Source: CAWDAQ01 sp963800325
Lineage (GTDB): Bacteria > Actinomycetota > Actinomycetes > Actinomycetales > Dermatophilaceae
Assembly (NCBI GenBank): GCA_963800325.1
Contig: CAWDAQ010000011.1
Coordinates: forward strand, 124,001 to 188,000
Direction of reading: 5' to 3'
DNA length: 64,000 nucleotides
Shown here in pieces: positions 1-8,305 of this stretch. The position numbers were made by a program, and so were the translations under genes. Every line of letters starts with the position of its first letter. The stretch's first letter is position 1. Below the pieces are notes generated by a model that was not told where the DNA came from, made no database searches, and was given only the letters and a program-made list of their open reading frames with translations.

Positions 1-387
1 GTGCTCGTGGAGCTCGAGCATGTCGGCGGCCCTGTTGACCTTGTCCTTGATCTCGGTCTCGCTGTGCTTTCCCTTGGCGAGGCGGAGGGGGAAGGCGATG
101 TTCTCGAAGACCGACAGGTGCGGGTAGAGGGCGTAGTTCTGGAAGACCATCGACAGCCCGCGCTCGCGGGGCGCGAGGTCGTTGACCCGCTTGCCCCCGA
201 TGAGCATGTCACCCGAGGTGATGTCCTCCAGCCCGACGATCATCCGCAGGAGCGTCGACTTCCCGCAGCCCGACGGGCCGACGAGGATCATGAACTCGCC
301 GTCGGCGATGTCGAGCGAGACGTCGTTGACGGCGGGGAACCCGTCACCGTACTTCTTGACGATGTTCTGCAGCTGGATCTGTGCCAT
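1..387 (-). CDS. sugC: Sugar ABC importer ATPase, SugC/MsmK type (partial)
   Basis: This is the N-terminal 129 residues of the ATPase that powers the sugar permeases encoded just upstream. The frame stays open to base 1, so the C-terminal part is outside the window. Walker A (GPSGCGKST) is at residues 37-45, and the Q-loop context (FQNYALYPH) follows at about residues 83-91; the signature motif, Walker B and the regulatory TOBE domain are missing. The ATG at 387-385 is preceded by AAGGAG on the minus strand. The gene is last in the order binding protein, permease, permease, ATPase, with a 45-bp gap after the second permease. MsmK/UgpC/SugC-type ATPases drive carbohydrate uptake at the inner face of the membrane, and some serve several importers. 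Family is certain; the exact sugar is inferred from the neighbours. Confidence 0.9.
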   Translation of the reverse strand, partial: MAQIQLQNIVKKYGDGFPAVNDVSLDIADGEFMILVGPSGCGKSTLLRMIVGLEDITSGDMLIGGKRVNDLAPRERGLSMVFQNYALYPHLSVFENIAFPLRLAKGKHSETEIKDKVNRAADMLELHEH

Positions 388-432
388 GGGGTCGAGCTCC
401 TTCTCGGTGTGGTCCGACTCGGCCGGGGGCGC

Positions 433-1287
433 TCAGCCCTTGACGGCCCCGGAGGTGAGGCCGGCGACGATCCGGCGCTGGAAGATGAGGACGAGGACGA
501 CGACGGGGATCGTGACGACCACCGCGGCCGCGGCGATCGCCCCCGTGGGTTGCTCGAACTGGCTCGCCCCGGTGAAGAACGCGAGCGCCGCCGGAACCGT
601 CCGGGCCTTCTCGCTCGTCAGCGAGATCGCGAAGACGAAGTCGTTCCACGCGGTGAAGAACGTGATGATCCCCGTCGTGAAGACCCCGGGGGCCGCGAGC
701 GGGACGATGACCTTGCGGAACGCCTGCCAGCTCGTCGCGCCGTCGACCTGGGCGGCCTGCTCCATCTCCCAGGGGATCTGCTGGAAGAACGCCGAGAGGA
801 CCCAGATGCTCAGCGGCAGGGTGAGCGCGAGGTAGGGGATGACCAGGCCCACCCGGGTGTCGAAGAGCCCGATCTGCCGCCAGAGGTTGAACAGCGGCGT
901 GACGAGCGAGATGACCGGGAAGAACGACACCGCGAGCGCCGTGAAGAGGATCGCCTTCTTCCCGGGGAAGTCGAGCCGGGCGATGGCGTAGGCGCAGAAC
1001 ATCGCGAGGATGACGCTGATGATCGTCGCCGAGAGGCAGACGATCACCGAGTTCGCGAGCGCGGGGAGGAAGAGGTCCTGCGCCCCGCCGGTGAGGATGA
1101 GGCTGTAGTTCTCGAACGACAGGCTCTTCGGCCAGAAGTTGCCGATCGTGTTGAGCGAGGGGTCGGACTGGGCCGCCGAGGTCTTCAGGGAGAGCCCGAG
1201 GATCCACAGGAGCGGGATCATCGTCCAGACGATGATGGGGATCGAGGCCCACGCGAGCCACCGGCTGGTGCGTGCGTCCTGGTTCAC
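433..1287 (-). CDS. sugB: Sugar ABC importer permease, SugB/MalG type
   Basis: This 284-residue inner-membrane permease has about six hydrophobic segments. The cytoplasmic EAA loop at about residues 174-200 (EQAAQVDGATSWQAFRKVI) docks on the ATPase. A hydrophobic helix at residues 12-32 begins the membrane domain, as in MalG-type subunits. It pairs with the MalF-type permease ending 6 bp upstream to form the translocation pore. The ATG start lies 6 bp after the stop of the preceding gene, so the two are translated from one mRNA. By order and by similarity of the binding protein to LpqY, the best guess is a trehalose or related disaccharide importer; other di- and oligosaccharides cannot be excluded. 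Confidence 0.88.
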   Translation of the reverse strand: MNQDARTSRWLAWASIPIIVWTMIPLLWILGLSLKTSAAQSDPSLNTIGNFWPKSLSFENYSLILTGGAQDLFLPALANSVIVCLSATIISVILAMFCAYAIARLDFPGKKAILFTALAVSFFPVISLVTPLFNLWRQIGLFDTRVGLVIPYLALTLPLSIWVLSAFFQQIPWEMEQAAQVDGATSWQAFRKVIVPLAAPGVFTTGIITFFTAWNDFVFAISLTSEKARTVPAALAFFTGASQFEQPTGAIAAAAVVVTIPVVVLVLIFQRRIVAGLTSGAVKG

Positions 1288-1293
1288 CGTGAC

Positions 1294-2247
1294 TCACTTC
1301 CCTTCGGTGAGGTCGACCTTGAAGCCCTTGATGAACATCAGCGCGATGCCGAAGACGCAGAGGAACAGCAGGACCGACACGGCCGAGCCGAGCCCGATGT
1401 CGACCCGGCTGATCGTCTGGAAGTAGGCGAGCATCGAGACCGTCGAGGTGTTCTGCGCCCCTCCGGTCATGATGAACGGGTTGTCGAAGATCCGGAACGC
1501 GTCGAGCGTCCGGAACAGCAGCGCGACCATGATCGCGGCCTTCATGTTCGGGATGATCACCCGGAAGAGCCGCTGCCCGAAGGTCGCCCCGTCGACCTTC
1601 GCGGCCTCCTCCATCGCGCTGTCGATCTGCGCAAGGCCCGCCAGGAGCAGGAGCGACATGAACGGGGTCGTCTTCCAGATCTCCGAGATGCAGATGATGG
1701 TGATCGCCGACCACGTCCCGCCGAACCAGTTGTACGTGTCCGGGAACGCCCCGAACGAGAGCGTGTGCAGCCAGTAGTTGACGAAGCCGGTGTCGACCCG
1801 GAACGCGTAGAGCCACGCGTACGCGGAGACGACGGTGATGATCGAGTACGGGATGAGGACGATCGTGCGCAGCGTCCGCCGGGGGATGACGATCCGGTGC
1901 ATGACCATGGCGAGCGCGAACCCGAGGACGAGCTCGACCGCGACCGTGGCGACGGTGATGATGACGGTCACCGCGAGCGCCTGCCACCACAGCTGGTCGC
2001 TGAGGACGACCCCGTAGTTGCGCAGCCAGATGAACGCCCGGCCCTCGGGGTCGGTGAGCCGGTAGTTGAAGAACGACAGCCACACCGCGTTGAGGATCGG
2101 GTAGGCCGTCACGGCGAGCATGACGAGGAACGCCGGGCCGGCCAGCATCCACCCGAGCCGGCGCTCGCCCTTGGCGCGGTTGGACACGGTGGGCCGGCGG
2201 GAGCGCCGGGTCGTCCTCGTCTCCTCGGCCTCCGTTGCGGTACTCAC
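1294..2247 (-). CDS. sugA: Sugar ABC importer permease, SugA/MalF type
   Basis: This 317-residue permease has a basic cytoplasmic N-terminus (about 30 residues, RTTRRSRRP) followed by six predicted membrane segments. Its EAA loop is at about residues 212-235 (MEEAAKVDGATFGQRLFRV). The start is GTG at 2247-2245, overlapping the TGA of the binding-protein gene as GTGA, which implies translational coupling. The frame is open far upstream of this point, but those codons lie antisense-shifted inside the binding-protein gene and are not a real extension. It forms the heterodimeric pore with the MalG-type subunit encoded next. Family call is strong; substrate is inferred. Confidence 0.87.
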   Translation of the reverse strand: MSTATEAEETRTTRRSRRPTVSNRAKGERRLGWMLAGPAFLVMLAVTAYPILNAVWLSFFNYRLTDPEGRAFIWLRNYGVVLSDQLWWQALAVTVIITVATVAVELVLGFALAMVMHRIVIPRRTLRTIVLIPYSIITVVSAYAWLYAFRVDTGFVNYWLHTLSFGAFPDTYNWFGGTWSAITIICISEIWKTTPFMSLLLLAGLAQIDSAMEEAAKVDGATFGQRLFRVIIPNMKAAIMVALLFRTLDAFRIFDNPFIMTGGAQNTSTVSMLAYFQTISRVDIGLGSAVSVLLFLCVFGIALMFIKGFKVDLTEGK

Positions 2248-3560
2248 AGCAGCACCTCTCCGTTCGCGGCGGCCTTGATGAGCTGGGCCGCCTGTTCGGG
2301 TGTCGTCGACGGGTTGACCGACGACGGCGGGCTGAACGTCCGCTGCAGGCCGGTCGAGAGGTCGCCGTAGAACTGGGTCTGGGGCCTGGGGGCCGCGTCG
2401 TCGAGGGACGTGCGGATGAGGTCGGCCATCGGGAACGCCTTGCGGACGGCCGGGGCGTCGAAGACCGCCTTGCGGGAGGCCGGGTTGCCCGTCCCGAGCA
2501 TGTACCGCTGCTGGTTCTCCTTCGTCGTGATGCACTCGACGGCCTTGTAGGCGGCGTCGGCGTGCTCGCTCGCGGCGTTGACCCCGAGCTCGATGCCGCC
2601 GAAGGGGGGCCGGGAGGGCTCGTCCGGGACGGTCCTGGGGTAGCGGGCCCAGCCGATGTCGTCGATGAACTTCACCCCGTTCGCCGGGAGGGCCGCCCAG
2701 ACGTAGGGCCAGTTGACGAGGAACCCGCTCGAGGAGTTCGCGGAGAAGAGGTTGAGCGAGACGGTCTCGTCGCTCGAGCCGATCGCCGGGCCGCCGACGC
2801 CGCTCGCGGCGACCTTCTTGATGATCTCGGCGGCCTTCTTCCCGGCCGGCGTCGCGAGGCCGAGCTTCATGTCCGCGGCCGGGGCGCCCGGGTTGTCGAG
2901 GATCTCGCCGCCGGCCCCGGCGATGAGGGCGTTGATCCACACCGTGTACCCCTCGTAGCGCATCGCCTGGACGCCGATCGTCTTGCCCTGCTCCTTCGCG
3001 GCCGCGATGAGCTGGTCCCACGTCACCGGCTTCGACATGTCCAGGCCGGCGGCCTGCGCGACGCTCTTGCGGTACCACAGGAGCTGGGTGTTCGCCCAGA
3101 ACGGGACGGCGACGAGGTCGCCCTTCCACTTCGACGCGTCGATCGCGGCGCCGACCCGGTCCTCGGTGAAGGTCGCCTGCATGTCCTTCGGGACGGGCGC
3201 GAGGTAGCCCGCCTCGGCGAACTCGGCGACGAAGACCGGGTCGAGGCTCATGATGTCGACCCCGCTGTCCCCGGCCGCGAGCCGGCGCAGGAGCTGCTCG
3301 CGCTGGCTGCTCGCGCTGTTGGGGAGGAGCTGGGTCGAGATGCGGTACGCGCCGTTGGCCTGCTCGGTGCAGATCCGGGCGAGCTCGGCCTGCCCGCCCC
3401 CGTTGGGGTCGGAGCCGCCGCCGTCGGGGTTCATGTACCAGGTCAGTGTCGGGGCGCCCGAGCCGGAGTCCGAGCCGCCGCCGCAGCCGGCGAGCAGCCC
3501 GACCCCCGTGACGGCGGTCACGAGGGCGGCCGCGAGGCGTTTCGTCCGAGGTCTCGACAC
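2244..3560 (-). CDS. lpqY: Sugar-binding lipoprotein, LpqY-like
   Basis: This 438-residue extracellular binding lipoprotein belongs to the family 1 solute-binding proteins. Its signal peptide ends in the lipobox LLAGC with the lipidated Cys at residue 26, followed by a Gly/Ser-rich tether. The mature part has the expected pattern: an early strand (LTWYMNP), an S-Q-R-E-Q-L-L-R-R-L-A helix near residue 85, then DIMSLDPVFVAEFAEAGYL. That last stretch resembles mycobacterial LpqY, the trehalose-recycling receptor, as I recall its sequence. The gene order binding protein-SugA-SugB-SugC matches the lpqY-sugABC cluster. It is first in the operon. The trehalose assignment is an inference; maltose- or other disaccharide-binding proteins look similar at this level. 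Confidence 0.8.
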   Translation of the reverse strand: MSRPRTKRLAAALVTAVTGVGLLAGCGGGSDSGSGAPTLTWYMNPDGGGSDPNGGGQAELARICTEQANGAYRISTQLLPNSASSQREQLLRRLAAGDSGVDIMSLDPVFVAEFAEAGYLAPVPKDMQATFTEDRVGAAIDASKWKGDLVAVPFWANTQLLWYRKSVAQAAGLDMSKPVTWDQLIAAAKEQGKTIGVQAMRYEGYTVWINALIAGAGGEILDNPGAPAADMKLGLATPAGKKAAEIIKKVAASGVGGPAIGSSDETVSLNLFSANSSSGFLVNWPYVWAALPANGVKFIDDIGWARYPRTVPDEPSRPPFGGIELGVNAASEHADAAYKAVECITTKENQQRYMLGTGNPASRKAVFDAPAVRKAFPMADLIRTSLDDAAPRPQTQFYGDLSTGLQRTFSPPSSVNPSTTPEQAAQLIKAAANGEVLL

Positions 3561-3640
3561 GGTCGACTCCTGGTCTCGTCGGTCGCGGTGACCTCGTCGT
3601 CGCCGTCAGCCCACACCGCAGCCTCGGGGGTGGCCACCGC

Positions 3641-3656
3641 ACCGGCGCGCGCCGGT
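3641..3656. promoter_or_regulatory. 16-bp perfect palindrome in divergent promoter region
   Basis: ACCGGCGCGCGCCGGT is a perfect palindrome about 80 bp upstream of the sugar-binding-protein start. It lies in the 267-bp gap between that operon (minus strand) and the exporter operon (plus strand). A sugar-importer operator is plausible, but GC-only palindromes arise often at this base composition. I see nothing else of note in this gap apart from the exporter -10 box. Confidence 0.25.
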
Positions 3657-3815
3657 AGCTCCTACCCTGCCAGCAGAACGCGACGAGGGCGAGACCCGTG
3701 ACACGATCGCGACCTCCTCCTTCCCTCCTCCCGCCTCGGCGGGCTTGCCCGGGCCCGCGGTCGAGCGCCCCGCGGCCCGCGGCGGTCCGGTTGCCCGGGC
3801 CGGGCGCGGGGCGGA

Positions 3816-3821
3816 TATCGT
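3816..3821 (+). promoter_or_regulatory. -10 box (TATCGT) for leaderless exporter mRNA
   Basis: TATCGT ends 6 bp before the GTG at 3828. That spacing puts transcription start at or next to the start codon, and no convincing Shine-Dalgarno sequence is present. The -35 region is not recognisable. Confidence 0.45.
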
Positions 3822-3827
3822 CGCGAG

Positions 3828-4811
3828 GTGGGATCTGCGAGCGCGCCCGGGACGTCCGCCGGTGTCCGCGCGCCGTCGCCGGAGCGCGACCTCGTCCTGG
3901 TCCGGGCCGAGGGGCTGACGAAGCGGTTCGGCGACGTCACCGCGGTCGACGGCATCGACGTCGCGGTCCGGCGCGGGGAGTCGTTCGGGTTCCTCGGCCC
4001 GAACGGCGCGGGCAAGTCCTCGACGATGCGGATGATCGGGTGCGTCTCCCCGCCCACCGGGGGGACGCTGCGGATCCTCGGCCTCGACCCGGCCGTCGAC
4101 GGTCCCGCGATCCGCGCCCGGCTCGGCGTCGTCCCGCAGAAGGACACCCTCGACGAGGAGCTCACGGTCGAGGAGAACATCCGGGTCTACGGCCGGTACT
4201 TCGGGCTCTCGAAGGCGGAGGTGCGCGTCCGCGCGGCCGAGCTGCTCGACTTCGCCCAGCTCACCGACCGGGCCCGTGAGCGGGTCGAGCCGCTCTCGGG
4301 CGGGATGAAGCGCCGGCTGACGATCGCGCGCTCGCTCATCAACTCCCCGGAGATCCTCCTGCTCGACGAGCCCACGACCGGCCTGGACCCGCAGGCCCGG
4401 CACGTGCTCTGGGACCGGCTGTTCCGGCTCAAGCGGGCCGGGGTGACGCTCGTCCTCACGACGCACTACATGGACGAGGCCGAGCAGCTGTGCGACCGCC
4501 TCGTCGTCATGGACCACGGCCGGATCGTCGCCGAGGGCTCGCCGCGTGAGCTGATCCGGATCCACTCGACGCGGGAGGTCCTCGAGCTGCGGTTCGACAC
4601 CGACGACCACGGGCGGCACGCCGAGGACGTCGCGGGCGTCGGCGAGCGGGTCGAGGTGCTGCCGGACCGCCTGCTCGTCTACGCCGACGACGGCGACGCC
4701 GCGGCCGGGGAGGTCGCGGCCCGTGGCGTGCGTCCGATGTCGGTGCTCGTGCGCCGCGCGAGCCTCGAGGACGTCTTCCTCCACCTCACCGGCCGGACCC
4801 TGGTGGACTGA
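3828..4811 (+). CDS. ABC exporter ATPase, DrrA/daunorubicin-resistance type
   Basis: This 327-residue ATPase drives an exporter whose two permeases follow directly. Walker A (GPNGAGKS) is at residues 57-64, Q-loop Gln at 104 (VVPQKDTLDEEL), signature LSGGM at 156-160, Walker B (LLLDEP) at 177-182, and H-loop His at 213 (TTHYMDEAEQ). The LSGGMKRRL form and the C-terminal extension of about 100 residues are typical of DrrA/NodI-type ATPases that export drugs, lipids or polysaccharides. The GTG start sits 6 bp after a TATCGT -10 box, so the message is probably leaderless. The exported compound cannot be read from sequence. Confidence 0.85.
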   Translation: MGSASAPGTSAGVRAPSPERDLVLVRAEGLTKRFGDVTAVDGIDVAVRRGESFGFLGPNGAGKSSTMRMIGCVSPPTGGTLRILGLDPAVDGPAIRARLGVVPQKDTLDEELTVEENIRVYGRYFGLSKAEVRVRAAELLDFAQLTDRARERVEPLSGGMKRRLTIARSLINSPEILLLDEPTTGLDPQARHVLWDRLFRLKRAGVTLVLTTHYMDEAEQLCDRLVVMDHGRIVAEGSPRELIRIHSTREVLELRFDTDDHGRHAEDVAGVGERVEVLPDRLLVYADDGDAAAGEVAARGVRPMSVLVRRASLEDVFLHLTGRTLVD

Positions 4812-4812
4812 C

Positions 4813-5661
4813 GTGCGCGAGGACGTGGTGGTGGACGCCGGCCCCTCGGCGGCCGGCCGCGCCCGCTGGGGGCCCCGGCCACCGATGAGCCGGGTCGAGC
4901 GGTGGGGCGGGGTCCTGACCTACCTCGGGGCGGTCTACCGCCGCACGTGGCGCGGCAGCATCATCGGCAGGTTCCTCACCCCGGTGCTGTTCCTCCTCGC
5001 GATGGGACTCGGGCTGGGGTCGCTCGTCGACAGCCAGGCCGGGGGCGTCGACGGCGTGTCCTACCTCCACTTCGTCGTCCCCGCGATCGTCGCGGTCCAG
5101 ACCGTGTGGGTCGCGATGGGGGAGTCGACCTACCAGGTGCTCGGGTACATCAAGTGGAACCGCAGCTACCACGCCATGCTCGCGACCCCGCTGGGGATCC
5201 GCGACGTGCTCACCGGGCACCTGCTGGCCGTCGCCGGTCACATGGTGGTCGCGACGACGATCTTCGTCGCCGTGGCCGCCGCGTTCGGCGGGTTCACCTC
5301 GTGGTGGGTCCTGCTGGCGGTGCCGGTCGCGGTCCTGACCGGCATGGCGTTCGCCGTGCCGGTCTTCGCGTTCACCGCCACCCAGGACGGGGACTCGGGC
5401 TTCAACATCCTGTTCCGGTTCGTCGTGACCCCGCTCATGCTGTTCTCCGGCACCTTCTTCCCCGTCGACCAGCTGCCGGTGTGGATGCAGCCGGTCGCGT
5501 GGGTGACCCCGCTGTGGCACGGCGTCGAGGCCTGCCGGGCGCTCGCGCTCGGCAGCCCCGAGGTGCTCCCGCTGCTCGGCCACGTCCTCGTCCTCGCCGG
5601 GTTCGTCGGGGCGGGCTGGGCGTGCGCGCTGCGCACCTTCACCAGGAGGCTGGTCGTGTGA
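4813..5661 (+). CDS. ABC-2 type exporter permease 1
   Basis: This 282-residue ABC-2 permease of the DrrB/NodJ group has about six membrane helices. Family landmarks are the motif FLTPVLFLLAMGLGLGSLV in the first helix, GYIKWNRSYHAMLATPLGIRDVL in the cytoplasmic loop, and LMLFSGTFFPVDQLPVWMQP before the last helices. The GTG at 4813 lies 1 bp after the ATPase stop and is chosen for coupling; ATG at 4885 is an alternative that would remove a 24-residue hydrophilic lead. It pairs with the next gene as a heterodimeric exporter. Confidence 0.8.
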   Translation: MREDVVVDAGPSAAGRARWGPRPPMSRVERWGGVLTYLGAVYRRTWRGSIIGRFLTPVLFLLAMGLGLGSLVDSQAGGVDGVSYLHFVVPAIVAVQTVWVAMGESTYQVLGYIKWNRSYHAMLATPLGIRDVLTGHLLAVAGHMVVATTIFVAVAAAFGGFTSWWVLLAVPVAVLTGMAFAVPVFAFTATQDGDSGFNILFRFVVTPLMLFSGTFFPVDQLPVWMQPVAWVTPLWHGVEACRALALGSPEVLPLLGHVLVLAGFVGAGWACALRTFTRRLVV

Positions 5662-6476
5662 CCACGCTGCCCGCCTCCTCCCGGCTCGCACGGGCGCTGC
5701 CGGTGCCCGCCGGCGCCGGGCTGGCCCGGATGCTCGTCGAACGGAACGTCACCGGCTTCCGCCACCAGTGGATCGCGCTGCTCACCGGGTTCCTCGAGCC
5801 GGTCTTCTACCTGTTCTCCCTCGGGGTCGGGATCGGCGCCCTCGTCGCGACGGTCACGACCGACGGCGGCTCGGTCGTGACCTACCCGGTGTTCGTGGCC
5901 CCGGCGCTGCTCGCGGCGTCGGCGATGAACGGCGCGGTCATGGACTCCACCTTCAACGTCTTCTTCAAGCTCAGGTACGCCCGCCTCTACGACTCGGTGC
6001 TCGCGACCCCGATGGGGCCGCGGGACGTCGCGGTCGGGGAGATCTCGTGGGCCCTGCTGCGCGGCGGCATCTACTCCGGCCTGTTCTTCCTCGTCGCGGT
6101 CCTCGCGGGGCTCGTCCGGTCGTGGTGGGCGCTGCTCGCGGTCCCCGCGGCGGTCTTCATCAGCTTCGCGTTCTCCGCGGTCGGGATGTTCGCGACGACG
6201 TTCATGCGCTCCTGGGTCGACCTCGACTACATCACCCTCGCGATCCAGCCGATGTTCCTGTTCTCGGCGACGTTCTTCCCGTTGTCGACCTACCCGGAGG
6301 GGCTCCAGTGGCTCGTGCGCGCCACCCCGCTCTACCACGGTGTGGCTCTCGAGCGCGGTCTCGTGCTCGGCGAGGTCGGTCCCGGGCTGCTGCTCCACGT
6401 GGCCTACCTCGTCGTCATGGGCGGGCTCGGGGTCCTCGGGGCGGCCCGCCGGATCGAGAGGCTGCTGCTCACGTGA
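5658..6476 (+). CDS. ABC-2 type exporter permease 2
   Basis: This second ABC-2 permease (272 residues) has the same landmarks as its partner: FLEPVFYLFSLGVGIGALV in helix 1, FNVFFKLRYARLYDSVLATPMGPRDV in the loop, and MFLFSATFFPLSTYPEGLQWLV late in the protein. The GTG at 5658 overlaps the TGA of permease 1, so the two subunits are translationally coupled and probably form a heterodimer with the shared ATPase. The paralogues presumably arose by duplication. Confidence 0.8.
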   Translation: MTTLPASSRLARALPVPAGAGLARMLVERNVTGFRHQWIALLTGFLEPVFYLFSLGVGIGALVATVTTDGGSVVTYPVFVAPALLAASAMNGAVMDSTFNVFFKLRYARLYDSVLATPMGPRDVAVGEISWALLRGGIYSGLFFLVAVLAGLVRSWWALLAVPAAVFISFAFSAVGMFATTFMRSWVDLDYITLAIQPMFLFSATFFPLSTYPEGLQWLVRATPLYHGVALERGLVLGEVGPGLLLHVAYLVVMGGLGVLGAARRIERLLLT

Positions 6477-7018
6477 CGGCGCGGCCCGGGGAGGGAGGGG
6501 AGGCCACGGACGCGACCACGTGGTGCGCGGCGTTCGAGGACGTCCCCGCGGCGACGGCCTACCGGCTGCTCGCGCTGCGCCAGGAGGTCTTCGTCGTCGA
6601 GCAGGACTGTCCCTACCTCGACCTCGACGGGCGCGACCTCGAGCCCGACGCCCGCCACCTCTGGGTCGAGGACTGCGGGGTGCCGGTCGCCTACCTCCGC
6701 GTCCTCGCCGACCCGGAGGCGCTGCGGGTGGGACGGGTCGTCACCGCCCCGGCCGCCCGGGGACGCGGCCTCGCGGCTTCCCTCGTGCGGCGGGCGGTCG
6801 CGCTCGCCGGCGGCCGCGACGTCGTCCTCGACGCCCAGAGCCACCTGGTCGGCTGGTACGCCGCCCTCGGCTTCGCCCCCGACGGCCCGGAGTTCCTCGA
6901 GGACGGCATCCCGCACCGGCCGATGCGCAGACGCGCGGACGCCGCCGGTCGACCGCGCTCGGCGCCCCCACCCGACTCCTCGCGTGACGGCTCCGGTGAC
7001 CGGCGCGGCGACCGCTGA
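6473..7018 (+). CDS. GNAT family N-acetyltransferase, ElaA-like
   Basis: This 181-residue protein is a GNAT acetyltransferase of the ElaA group. It shows the ElaA start pattern (TAYRLLALRQEVFVVEQDCPYLDLDGRD), a central strand with HLWV and AYLRVL, and the acetyl-CoA-binding motif VGRVVTAPAARGRGLAASLVRRA (Q/RxxGxG/A form) at about residues 84-106. The late WYAALGFAPDGPEFLEDGIPH segment is also typical. The last 30 residues are Arg/Ser/Pro-rich and probably disordered. GTG at 6473 overlaps the exporter permease stop (GTGA), so it ends the exporter operon. The substrate is unknown. Confidence 0.8.
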   Translation: MTARPGEGGEATDATTWCAAFEDVPAATAYRLLALRQEVFVVEQDCPYLDLDGRDLEPDARHLWVEDCGVPVAYLRVLADPEALRVGRVVTAPAARGRGLAASLVRRAVALAGGRDVVLDAQSHLVGWYAALGFAPDGPEFLEDGIPHRPMRRRADAAGRPRSAPPPDSSRDGSGDRRGDR

Positions 7019-7054
7019 CCGACGGCGTGTCGCGGGGCGCGGCGTCCCACGGCC

Positions 7055-7076
7055 TCGAACACGTGTTCGGTAGGCT
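7055..7076 (+). promoter_or_regulatory. LexA (SOS) box with adjoining -10 box, recA promoter
   Basis: TCGAACACGTGTTCGG at 7055-7070 matches the actinobacterial/Bacillus-type SOS box (CGAAC-N4-GTTCG) in every conserved position. TAGGCT at 7071-7076 follows immediately as a -10 box, so bound LexA would cover the polymerase site. Predicted transcription start is near 7083, leaving a leader of about 155 nt before recA. Confidence 0.85.
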
Positions 7077-7136
7077 GGTGCACAGGCCCGCACACCGGGG
7101 TCACGTCCTCCCCAGCCCCACGGCAGCCGGGGAGGG

Positions 7137-7159
7137 ATGTCGGTGGCGGGGCCTAGCGT
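7137..7159 (+). promoter_or_regulatory. PafBC-type (RecA-NDp) promoter of recA
   Basis: ATGTCGGTG, 8 bp, then TAGCGT matches the published RecA-NDp pattern tTGTCRGtg-N8-TAnnnT except at the first base. In mycobacteria this promoter class is activated by PafBC after DNA damage, independently of LexA. It lies 80 bp downstream of the LexA-controlled promoter, an order like the dual recA promoters of mycobacteria. Confidence 0.65.
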
Positions 7160-7238
7160 CTGACCCGACGACGCAACGAGACCGACAGCGGGGCGGGTCG
7201 CCGGTGGGCGCGCTCACGACAAGCACGAGGAAGCAGGT

Positions 7239-8297
7239 GTGGACATGGCTGGAGCTGCCGCAGGCACCGACCGCCTGAAGTCACTCGACGTGGTGATGGG
7301 CCAGATCGAGAAGTCGTACGGCAAGGGAGCCGTGATGCGGCTCGGCGACGACGTCCGGCCCCCGATCGAGGTCATCCCGACCGGGTCGATCTCGCTCGAC
7401 ATCGCGCTCGGCATCGGCGGCCTGCCCCGGGGCCGCATCATCGAGATCTACGGCCCGGAGAGCTCGGGCAAGACCACGGTGGCGCTCCACGCGGTCGCCA
7501 ACGCCCAGCGCGGCGGTGGGATCGCGGCGTTCATCGACGCCGAGCACGCGCTCGACCCGGACTACGCGAAGAAGCTCGGGGTCGACACCGACAACCTCCT
7601 CGTGTCCCAGCCCGACACCGGTGAGCAGGCGCTCGAGATCGCCGACATGCTCATCCGCTCCGGCGCGCTCGACATCATCGTCATCGACTCGGTCGCCGCG
7701 CTGGTGCCGCGCGCCGAGATCGAGGGCGAGATGGGCGACAGCCACGTCGGCCTCCAGGCCCGGCTCATGTCCCAGGCCCTGCGCAAGCTCACCGGGGCGC
7801 TCAACAGCTCCGGCACGACGGCGATCTTCATCAACCAGCTCCGGGAGAAGATCGGGGTCATGTTCGGCTCGCCCGAGACGACCACGGGCGGGAAGGCGCT
7901 GAAGTTCTACTCCTCGGTCCGGATCGACGTGCGCCGTATCGAGACCCTCAAGGACGGCTCCGAGCCGGTCGGCAACCGGACCCGGGCCAAGGTCGTCAAG
8001 AACAAGGTGTCGCCGCCGTTCAAGCAGGCCGAGTTCGACATCCTCTACGGGCTGGGCATCTCCCGGGAGGGCGGCCTGATCGACATGGGCGTCGAGCAGG
8101 GCTTCGTGCGCAAGTCGGGGGCCTGGTACACCTACGACGGCGACCAGCTCGGGCAGGGCAAGGAGAACGCCCGCGGGTTCCTCAAGGACAACCCGGACCT
8201 GGCCGACGAGCTGGAGAAGAAGATCAAGGAGAAGCTCGGCATCGGGGCCCAGGTCGACAAGCCCGCGAACGGTGCCGAGGTCCCGGTCGAGTTCTGA
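7239..8297 (+). CDS. recA: Recombinase RecA
   Basis: RecA (352 residues) forms filaments on single-stranded DNA, catalyses strand exchange, and triggers LexA self-cleavage. Walker A GPESSGKT is at residues 72-79, and the core motifs EIYGPESSGKTT, FIDAEHALDP, VIDSVAALVPRAEIEGEMGD and INQLREKIGVMFG are all intact. No intein is present, unlike in some mycobacteria. Two starts are possible: GTG at 7239 or ATG two codons later at 7245. A GAGGAAG ribosome-binding sequence at 7227-7233 could serve either. recX follows 8 bp after the stop, so the two form an operon. Expression should be DNA-damage induced through both upstream promoters. Confidence 0.98.
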   Translation: MDMAGAAAGTDRLKSLDVVMGQIEKSYGKGAVMRLGDDVRPPIEVIPTGSISLDIALGIGGLPRGRIIEIYGPESSGKTTVALHAVANAQRGGGIAAFIDAEHALDPDYAKKLGVDTDNLLVSQPDTGEQALEIADMLIRSGALDIIVIDSVAALVPRAEIEGEMGDSHVGLQARLMSQALRKLTGALNSSGTTAIFINQLREKIGVMFGSPETTTGGKALKFYSSVRIDVRRIETLKDGSEPVGNRTRAKVVKNKVSPPFKQAEFDILYGLGISREGGLIDMGVEQGFVRKSGAWYTYDGDQLGQGKENARGFLKDNPDLADELEKKIKEKLGIGAQVDKPANGAEVPVEF

Positions 8298-8305
8298 GGA
8301 CCGAC

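Noticed and set aside
1..2370. Very long plus-strand open frame (789 codons) opposite the sugar importer
   Set aside because: It is an antisense shadow, rich in Arg, Asp, Glu and Pro, with no family pattern. The minus-strand genes carry clear ABC motifs.
7239..8297. Intein or split recA
   Set aside because: The coding sequence is continuous with all core motifs and normal length.
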